Source: JAFGPJ01 sp964439135
GTDB lineage: Bacteria > Planctomycetota > Phycisphaerae > Sedimentisphaerales > Anaerobacaceae
NCBI GenBank assembly: GCA_964439135.1
Contig: CAYTNN010000041.1
Coordinates: 1-26,202 of the forward strand
DNA length: 26,202 nt
Direction of reading: 5' to 3'
The notes below the pieces were generated by a model. That model searched no databases and was not told where the DNA came from. It saw nothing but the letters and a program-made list of their open reading frames with translations. Position 1 is the first letter of the stretch; each line of letters starts with the position of its first letter. Made by a program: the position numbers and the translations under genes. Shown here piece after piece: positions 20,519 through 26,202 of this stretch.

Positions 20519-23500
20519 ATGTTATATGGGAAGGAAGTGAGTATCTGCACGAGGCGAAACCGAAAAACGGGCCGTGTTTCCAAATCGATCAGGTTCGGCA
20601 TGATGTTTCTTGCCGGGCTGGCAATCGGCTCGGCCGTTAGTGCCGGCGAAACGCCGGTTAAAGGGCTCGGCCCCATGAGAGCCGGCGAGAATCAGAAGAA
20701 CCACCAACGGGTTTTGATCAATCCGATGGAGCCGGATAACGATATCGGCAGCGGAGGCTGGCGGATGAAAGACTTCGTAGTCAAAACCGCTGAGGCTGCG
20801 CAGCCAAAGGTTGGCCGCAGCGCCCTGGTGTTCGGAGCCTATGCCGAGATTGCAGGGGCCAAGGGGGATTTCTCCGTCCACGGCCTGTTGCCCGGCAAGA
20901 CAGAAGTGCTCGCCCTTTGGGTCTATTTGGAGGAGAACGCCAATATCGAGAAGCTTGGCATTCAAGTCTATGACGCCCAGAGTGAAGTGTTCATGATGTT
21001 GATCCCGGCCGACTGGAGCGGTTGGAAGTGGGTCGAGTTTGCCACCAGCGGCAACCATGTCCAGCAGTCCTATCCGCAGCCGGACAAGAACGGTTTGATC
21101 GATCAGCCGTTGAGTAGCCAGCAGGTGGTCTGGTTCGCCAGGGCTCCGGGAGCGACACGAATGATCGTTGACGGCATGTCGGCCGTCGTGGATCGAAGCG
21201 GTCTGCCGGATGAGGAGGATCTGACTATTGAAACCTTTGCTCCAGAGAAAGTCGAGCCGGGCCGGACTATCCTTGCCAGTATCCTGGCTGTCAACTACAC
21301 CGACAAACCCATTGCCGTTGATCTGGCCTATTCCTTCCAGATGGACTCTGCGCTCTACTCGATCCCACTGCCCGATCCGGTGTTCGGATCCAATCATGCA
21401 CCGGGACTCAGGAGTTGGATCGTTGTCGATGGTGAAATCATCGAAGATGGCTCGCTTACCGACGGCAAGCCATGGACCGACGCCGGCACAGACTACAAGA
21501 CCAACCATTTCACTGAGGCTTTTCAATATGTGGAGTTGGACAAGGTCCGCCGGGTCACTAAGATGACCTGGCTGTCGGGCGATGCCAACCACACATGGTT
21601 CGTGGATGTCGCCGTCTCGATGGATGGCAAGGCGTTTACACCGGTCGAGAGCCTCCGGAACGTCGACCACTACAAGAAGTGGGGCTGGAAGGATTATCCG
21701 ATCGAGTCGCCTTTCGAGGCAAAGGTCATTCGCTTTCGCTATCATACCGGCGACCCGCAGAAGAAGGTTCACGCCATTAGGTTCCCCTGCGAGCTGGGAC
21801 TTTACGATGGCGTTGCCGACGAGAATATTGCACTGCCGCAAGTCGGCCCGGTTCTGGATCAAGGCAGTATCAGGGCCACCGTCCCGGCTCGCTCTTTCCG
21901 CATGGTGGATCTCCCAGCCAAGGTTAAGCTGGAGGCGGGGGCCTGTCTATTCGGCATCGAGGCCGCCTGGTTGGGCCGGCGGAGCATGGTCTGCCGACAC
22001 ATTTTCACCGCCCTGCAAACCGACCCCTCGCTCGTCTCGCCGGATTCGCGTCTCGGGCTCAACGCCGCACACACTCCATTGGCGCCAAAGCTGCGGGACC
22101 TCGGCATAGGCTGGGTGCGCTTCGAGAACATGAAGTGGCCCTTCGTCTCGCCCGAACCACATAAATACGCCTTCGACGGATCGGTGGCGCCATGGCATGT
22201 CAGTACCGACGATGTATTCCAGACGTATCGCCAAAACGGTTTGAACATCCTCAGCTACATGTTCCTAACGCCCAAGTGGGCCACCAGCGCGCCGCCGGGC
22301 GTCAAGGACGACCGAGCCATTACGTTTCCGCCTAAGGACCTGTCGCTGTTCGGCGAGTTCTGTTTTCAGGTCGCTGCGCGTTACGGCAATACAAAGCAGC
22401 CGGCCGGCGCCTTACTCAGCAGCGACAAAAAGTCCGGCCTGGGCCTGGTACACTATTACGAGATGTGGAACGAACCCGGACTTAATCCCAAGCCCGATGC
22501 CGCCTGGGGCGGCTGGTCGGCCCCGCTGGACGAGTACTACAAAATGATGCGCTACGGCGCTGAAGCAGTCAAGAAGGCTGATCCTACCGCCACGGTCACC
22601 AGCGCAGGCTACGCCGGCATAACCACAGAGATTGTCAACTGCATGCGCACCTATAAATATCCAGACGGAAAGTGCCCGCTCGATTTTGTCGAGGTGATCA
22701 ACGTGCACTACTACTCCGGCCTGAACCCACCGGAAACGGCAAGGGAGGACGGCAATGCCAGGCTCACCAGCAGCACAACTTTCCCACAGGATATTGAGGA
22801 ACTCACGGCCTGGCGAGACCAATACGCACCGCAAATGCCGATCTGGATGACCGAGACCGGCTACGATTCGGCGGGTCCCTTCGGCACGACGGAAGCCATC
22901 CAGGCCGCCCGCCTGCCGCGAGTTGTGATGCTGTGCCTTGCCTTTGGCGTCGACAAGGTCTTTGTTTATCGCGAATCCGGTTCGACTGCCTCAATGCACG
23001 CCTGCTCCGGTTTGCTCAGGGATGATTTCACAGAGAAACCATCATGGTTCACGTTTGGGACGCTCGTGCGGCAGTTCAAAGACGTCAAGGGCAAGGCGGT
23101 GCGATTGCCGCACCCGGATAAGAACGTCTGGCTGTTGAAATGGAACCAGGGCGATGAGCCGCTGCTGACAGCCTGGACGGTCGAAGGCAAAGCCCGGTTC
23201 GGCCTGAATCTGGGGCCTTGCGAAATCACCGACGCCTTTGGCGCCACGTTCGAACCCGAGAATACATCCCAATTAGAGATTACCCCGTATCCGATTTATA
23301 TCCGCAACATGGACGCCGGCGCCGGTTGGCAAACGCTGCTTGCCAAATATGACGTCCAGCAGCTTGAGTTGAAGAAGCGTCGCGAGCGTGCCGTGGCGTG
23401 CCGTAAGTACCTATATGACTTCGGGATGCCGGACCGCGCAGGCGAGTACCTGCTCGAAGGGATCAGGTTCCCCTATATGCCGGTAAAGGCGGCTGATGTC

Positions 23501-23845
23501 TGGAATCAGGACCGGGGCTACGGATTCAACAAGCCCGCTATGTCCGACGAGAATCGCCAATGGGTTCGCTCGAAACTCGACGGCGACGGCTGCCGCCTTA
23601 GCGAAGATATGCAGTTTCGATTCCGTGTTGAGCCCGGCACGTACCACCTGGCTCTCGGTTTCGGCCCATTTGAAGACACCGGCACAATCATGGTCGAAGG
23701 ACTTCAAGAACCGCTGGAGATGATTCTGAGCAAAAAAGAAGGACTCGCCGAGGCCGACATCGTTGTCGCCAGCCCTGCGAGACTATCGATATCCCATAAA
23801 GGCTACGGTGAGATCCGCTGGCTCGGCCTGATTGAGAAGAACTGA
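20519..23845 (+). CDS. Large secreted glycoside hydrolase, clan GH-A type (GH39-like)
   Basis: 1108 residues from the ATG at 20519; the frame is open from 20474, but ribosome sites are weak at both, so the start is uncertain. A signal peptide (KSIRFGMMFLAGLAIGSAVSA) follows a ~20-residue basic N-region. Residues ~50-210 form a beta-rich carbohydrate-binding-like domain (GYAEI-type jelly-roll pattern, WVYLEENANIEKLGIQVYD). Residues ~260-420 look discoidin-like (FQYVELDKVRRVTKMTWLSG; FRYHTGDPQKKVHAIRFP). The catalytic barrel spans ~500-860: MWNEPG with acid/base Glu652, and WMTETGYDS with nucleophile Glu779. A final beta domain (~950-1108; FRVEPGTYHLALGFGPFEDT) resembles those in pectin-degrading enzymes. 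Polysaccharide target unknown; uronate-containing polymers would fit UxaC nearby. The 266 bases between tRNA-Tyr and this start show no clear promoter. Confidence 0.75.
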   Translation: MLYGKEVSICTRRNRKTGRVSKSIRFGMMFLAGLAIGSAVSAGETPVKGLGPMRAGENQKNHQRVLINPMEPDNDIGSGGWRMKDFVVKTAEAAQPKVGRSALVFGAYAEIAGAKGDFSVHGLLPGKTEVLALWVYLEENANIEKLGIQVYDAQSEVFMMLIPADWSGWKWVEFATSGNHVQQSYPQPDKNGLIDQPLSSQQVVWFARAPGATRMIVDGMSAVVDRSGLPDEEDLTIETFAPEKVEPGRTILASILAVNYTDKPIAVDLAYSFQMDSALYSIPLPDPVFGSNHAPGLRSWIVVDGEIIEDGSLTDGKPWTDAGTDYKTNHFTEAFQYVELDKVRRVTKMTWLSGDANHTWFVDVAVSMDGKAFTPVESLRNVDHYKKWGWKDYPIESPFEAKVIRFRYHTGDPQKKVHAIRFPCELGLYDGVADENIALPQVGPVLDQGSIRATVPARSFRMVDLPAKVKLEAGACLFGIEAAWLGRRSMVCRHIFTALQTDPSLVSPDSRLGLNAAHTPLAPKLRDLGIGWVRFENMKWPFVSPEPHKYAFDGSVAPWHVSTDDVFQTYRQNGLNILSYMFLTPKWATSAPPGVKDDRAITFPPKDLSLFGEFCFQVAARYGNTKQPAGALLSSDKKSGLGLVHYYEMWNEPGLNPKPDAAWGGWSAPLDEYYKMMRYGAEAVKKADPTATVTSAGYAGITTEIVNCMRTYKYPDGKCPLDFVEVINVHYYSGLNPPETAREDGNARLTSSTTFPQDIEELTAWRDQYAPQMPIWMTETGYDSAGPFGTTEAIQAARLPRVVMLCLAFGVDKVFVYRESGSTASMHACSGLLRDDFTEKPSWFTFGTLVRQFKDVKGKAVRLPHPDKNVWLLKWNQGDEPLLTAWTVEGKARFGLNLGPCEITDAFGATFEPENTSQLEITPYPIYIRNMDAGAGWQTLLAKYDVQQLELKKRRERAVACRKYLYDFGMPDRAGEYLLEGIRFPYMPVKAADVWNQDRGYGFNKPAMSDENRQWVRSKLDGDGCRLSEDMQFRFRVEPGTYHLALGFGPFEDTGTIMVEGLQEPLEMILSKKEGLAEADIVVASPARLSISHKGYGEIRWLGLIEKN

Positions 23846-23933
23846 TTGCCGGAGCTAATGTTCCATGCCCGCCTGCCGGGGCGAATCATCGTGCGTTAAA
23901 TTGCAGGAACCTACGCCTTAAAGGCGGCTCGAA

Positions 23934-25337
23934 TCACCTGGACTCGGCCAAGTGTACATACAAAACGGCATCTGCTTCTACAGGGTTGGAGAAAGTTGTT
24001 TCCTTCTTTTCGTCCCCGCGGATTTTGCCCGTTGTGACAGTTTTGCCCGAACCGGGATCGAACCATTCGAAGCTATACTCTCTCGAACTAAGTTTTAGCT
24101 TGACCGGACCACCCGTCGTAGGTTGATAGACCAGGTACTGTCTGCCCGGATTCGAGAGGCAATAGCCCGTAGCCACCGGTTTGCATTTGTTCAGATCCAT
24201 CCGCTGTGCGAATCCCAGCGCGTATCCCATACTGTGCCGTATCGGCTCGAAGTCGGGATCGAACCTCTTGCCTAATATTATGCCGTCGTATGGGTCCATG
24301 AAAATAGGATTCAGGCCTCGCGTGACACTCTTCCATACCCATGCCCGGTTTCCTCCAATGCCCCAGAGGTGGTCCGTATCGGTGATGATTACTTTCTTTC
24401 CATCGTTTGCCGGTGGGTTGTCTCTATAACCGCCTTCCGGATTAGGGGATATCCAGTCGGCCGGGCTCTCGAATAGATCTTTATTCGCTCCGCCCCTGAA
24501 TTGAAACGTCATCCCAATCGGGTGCTGTGTGAACTTGCCTTTTTCGTACTCCCTGATATATCGTATCATCGCATATTGCCACTGTGTGGATTCGGGATGG
24601 TTCTCATTGGAAATCTCGTACAGGACATTATCAAAGCGATTAACTGTATCGACAACTTTTCGGATATATGCCTTTTGAATTTCTGTCACGGCATCAACGA
24701 GAAGTTCGTGCACTTCCAGGCCCTTGCCGTCCCTGTTCAAATCGCCGTTGACTCCGTTGATATTATTTTCGGGATGAAACGGATGCGATTTCCAGCCGTC
24801 CTCGACTCGCTGCATCGCCCAGCCTTCGAACAGCATGACCGAGACATATATCCCGCGCTTGCGAGCGAGATCGACCCTATCGGTCAGTCTCTGGAAGTAT
24901 TCCGGCTCGAATTTTGCAAGATCAAATTTCGGCTTGCCGTCGAGGGCTTTGCCCGGGCCGGTGCGTTGCCACGGATGCGGATAAACATGGAACTCCGTGA
25001 TGTTGTTGCGTATTTTGGGGTTGTTGCCCTGCGTGTCCCACTTGACCATCTCCCATGCCCACATGCGCATGAAGTTATGGTCGTACTTGCCCATCCAGTC
25101 GAGATATGCCTCATAATCGAATGGTTTGGGCGGGTCTTGAGCCCCCATGTCAACGAGGTTGTACCAGACATGTGAACCGACGAGCAGGATTGCTTTTACA
25201 TCAGCGTCCGCGAAGTATCTCGGATTGTCGGGGCAAATTCGCAGGGGCCCGTTTGTCGGTTCTGCCTGAGCTGATTTGCATAAAAGTACAAAGAGAATTA
25301 ATACGCAGAACGTGAGTTGTTTCCTATAGCCTGTCAT
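23934..25337 (-). CDS. Secreted glycoside-hydrolase-like protein with collagen-binding-like C-terminus
   Basis: 467 residues; GGAG lies 9 bases before the ATG and the signal peptide KQLTFCVLILFVLLCKSAQA is clear. The barrel opens with GPLRICPDNPRYFADADVKA and LLVGSHVWYNLVD, followed by DHNFMRMWAWEMVKW, and LYEISNENHPES provides an Asn244-Glu245 pair of the GH-A acid/base type. At the expected nucleophile strand stands KKVIITDTDHLWGIGG with Asp, not Glu, so the mechanism may differ or the nucleophile lies elsewhere. The C-terminal ~90 residues (YLVYQPTTGGPVKLKLSS, FEWFDPGSGKTVTTG) match the 'putative collagen-binding' beta domain commonly joined to such barrels. It resembles DUF4038/apiosidase-like families; substrate unknown. 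Convergent with the large hydrolase. Confidence 0.75.
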   Translation of the reverse strand: MTGYRKQLTFCVLILFVLLCKSAQAEPTNGPLRICPDNPRYFADADVKAILLVGSHVWYNLVDMGAQDPPKPFDYEAYLDWMGKYDHNFMRMWAWEMVKWDTQGNNPKIRNNITEFHVYPHPWQRTGPGKALDGKPKFDLAKFEPEYFQRLTDRVDLARKRGIYVSVMLFEGWAMQRVEDGWKSHPFHPENNINGVNGDLNRDGKGLEVHELLVDAVTEIQKAYIRKVVDTVNRFDNVLYEISNENHPESTQWQYAMIRYIREYEKGKFTQHPIGMTFQFRGGANKDLFESPADWISPNPEGGYRDNPPANDGKKVIITDTDHLWGIGGNRAWVWKSVTRGLNPIFMDPYDGIILGKRFDPDFEPIRHSMGYALGFAQRMDLNKCKPVATGYCLSNPGRQYLVYQPTTGGPVKLKLSSREYSFEWFDPGSGKTVTTGKIRGDEKKETTFSNPVEADAVLYVHLAESR

Positions 25338-25382
25338 TTTTGATCTCCATTAAAATTGCATTTACGCCGGAATGGCAAACGC

Positions 25383-25766
25383 TCAGTCATCTTTGGATAA
25401 TCCTTCCACATAGCTGCTGCATTTTGGACATTTTATGAATTCCTCTCTCGAACCTTCCGGGACATGAATTGTCTCATTGCAAATTGAGCATACAAGAGTG
25501 ACCATCCCGGAACCTTCAGCAAACCCTTCCTGAAGAGTGGGAATTTCAATTAGCTTCTTACATTTTGGGCATTTCCCTTTTTTGCCGGCGTGAATCTGAG
25601 CGACACGAATCCTCTGGCCACAACTCTTGCAGTGGAATTTTATCTTGGGCGACTTATCAGGTATAACTCTAATGCTTTTGCACTTAGGGCATTCCATTTG
25701 CTTGCCTGAGAGTTGGTCCTGGACACTGATTTGTTCACCACATAATTTGCAGACAAACCTAATCAT
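25383..25766 (-). CDS. Triple zinc-ribbon protein
   Basis: 127 residues from the ATG at 25766 (MIRFVCKLCGEQISV), chosen because GGAGG lies 10 bases upstream; the frame is open to 25823 without further conserved sequence. Three zinc ribbons in tandem, each C-x2-C ... C-x2-C: CKLC...CPKC, CKSC...CPKC, CSIC...CPKC, joined by short linkers (IPDKSP, EIPTLQEGFAEGSGM). Each has the hydrophobic-basic 'I-x-V' strand after the first pair. The third ribbon lacks the Gly after its first pair and has an acidic tail (SKDD). Such proteins may bind nucleic acid or act as protein adaptors; no specific function can be given. The composite repeat copy 2 begins 133 bases upstream. Confidence 0.8.
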   Translation of the reverse strand: MIRFVCKLCGEQISVQDQLSGKQMECPKCKSIRVIPDKSPKIKFHCKSCGQRIRVAQIHAGKKGKCPKCKKLIEIPTLQEGFAEGSGMVTLVCSICNETIHVPEGSREEFIKCPKCSSYVEGLSKDD

Positions 25767-25898
25767 AATCGTAAGGCCTCCGATTAAACATAGGGCCGGC
25801 ACTGCCGGGCGTCTCTGTCTCACTAATATAACATATCTAACCTAATAGGTCTCGTTTTACGTCCAATTTCGCCCGATCTACCAGACGACGCAGCCGGA

Positions 25899-26184
25899 AT
25901 TGGCTTTGAATTGGCTTTGTTTTTTCGTGCCCCGCAGGGCGGTTTATTGCCATAATATCCTTTCATATAAGAGTTTGCGTCATTTTCACCCGCCGGCAAA
26001 TTGGCTTTGTTTTTTCAACCCCCAGCGCAGGTCTGGGGGCTAACCGAATTGGGTTTGTTTGGCTTTGAATTGGGTTTGTTTTTTCGCCGCCCAAAATCGC
26101 AAAATTTTTCATAATCACCTTTCAAATAGAAACTTACATTCATTTCGCCCTACCGCAAATTGGCTTTGTTTTTTCAACTTAAGC
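25899..26184 (+). repeat. Composite repeat, copy 2 (ATTGGCTTTG family)
   Basis: Same order as 2319-2625: half-unit A (25899-26017), hairpin CCCCCAG-(7 nt)-CTGGGGG at 26019-26039, half-unit B (26048-26178), then TTAAGC. Cores CATAATATCCTTTCATATAA (A) and CATAATCACCTTTCAAATAG (B) align with CATAATGTCCTTTCATATAG of copy 1 half B. The first short ATTGG(C/G)TTTGTTT block of half A is missing here. The region 25767-25898 before it is the leader of the zinc-ribbon gene. Confidence 0.85.
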
Positions 26185-26202
26185 TCAATTTTTCGTCGTT
26201 TT

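Noticed and set aside
20522..21862. 446-residue minus-strand frame opposite the large hydrolase
   Set aside because: Caused by GC-rich codon bias; no recognisable domains, while the plus strand has a signal peptide and catalytic motifs.
23846..23933. GC-rich short hairpins (GCCCG/CGGGGC; GCCT/AGGC) between the convergent hydrolase genes
   Set aside because: Stems are short and there is no T-run on either strand, so a terminator is not supported.
24501..25175. 224-residue plus-strand frame opposite the 467-residue hydrolase
   Set aside because: Shadow frame; the minus strand carries the signal peptide and barrel motifs.

Overview
The window looks like one contig from a draft, probably metagenome-derived, genome of an anaerobic polysaccharide-degrading planctomycete (Phycisphaerae / Sedimentisphaerales type). 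The assignment is inferred from gene content: GLUG-repeat and dockerin-like secreted proteins, a glucuronate isomerase, two secreted glycoside hydrolases, Tyr/Ser-rich TPR proteins, an ECF-type sigma factor, and spacers full of short dispersed repeats. No 16S gene is present. A run of exactly 100 N (12416-12515) marks a scaffold gap.

Layout. 1-2056: the end of a URO-D family protein, a CsgG-like lipoprotein and a sugar-phosphate isomerase/epimerase-like TIM barrel. 2057-4057: a repeat-rich spacer with a ~300 bp composite repeat (second copy at 25899-26184), interrupted by a TPR gene. 4058-7270: an AT-rich island with a GreA-like factor, then a consensus promoter driving two small unknown genes and a SAMHD1/dGTPase-type HD phosphohydrolase. 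7271-7807: a spacer of decayed palindromic elements. 7808-13648: cell-surface genes, namely a Ser/Arg-repeat plus TPR protein, a seven-bladed TolB-like propeller with a dockerin-like tail, a GLUG-repeat protein broken by the gap, and a relic of another GLUG gene. 13727-14062: an orphan MNT nucleotidyltransferase. 14349-18015: a likely operon of sigma factor, small basic protein, an archaeal-type threonyl-tRNA editing domain fused to an unknown C-terminal domain, a Na+/solute symporter and a 35-residue one-helix peptide. 18106-19900: a promoter, a small membrane protein and glucuronate isomerase UxaC. 20170-20252: tRNA-Tyr. 20519-25766: two secreted glycosidases and a triple zinc-ribbon protein.

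How the parts fit. The secreted hydrolases, symporter and UxaC are consistent with uptake and isomerisation of uronate-containing sugars from plant or algal polysaccharides; this is inference from context. Two gene sets stand apart as possibly undescribed systems: (a) the operon combining an ECF sigma factor with an archaeal ThrRS-editing-domain fusion, and (b) the three-gene AT-rich cassette ending in a SAMHD1-like HD enzyme, which could be a nucleotide-depleting defence module. The spacers also carry at least four kinds of palindromic or composite repeats. One is flanked by a 7-bp direct repeat, one lies in the sigma-factor leader, and one appears to have been inserted in frame inside a protein.
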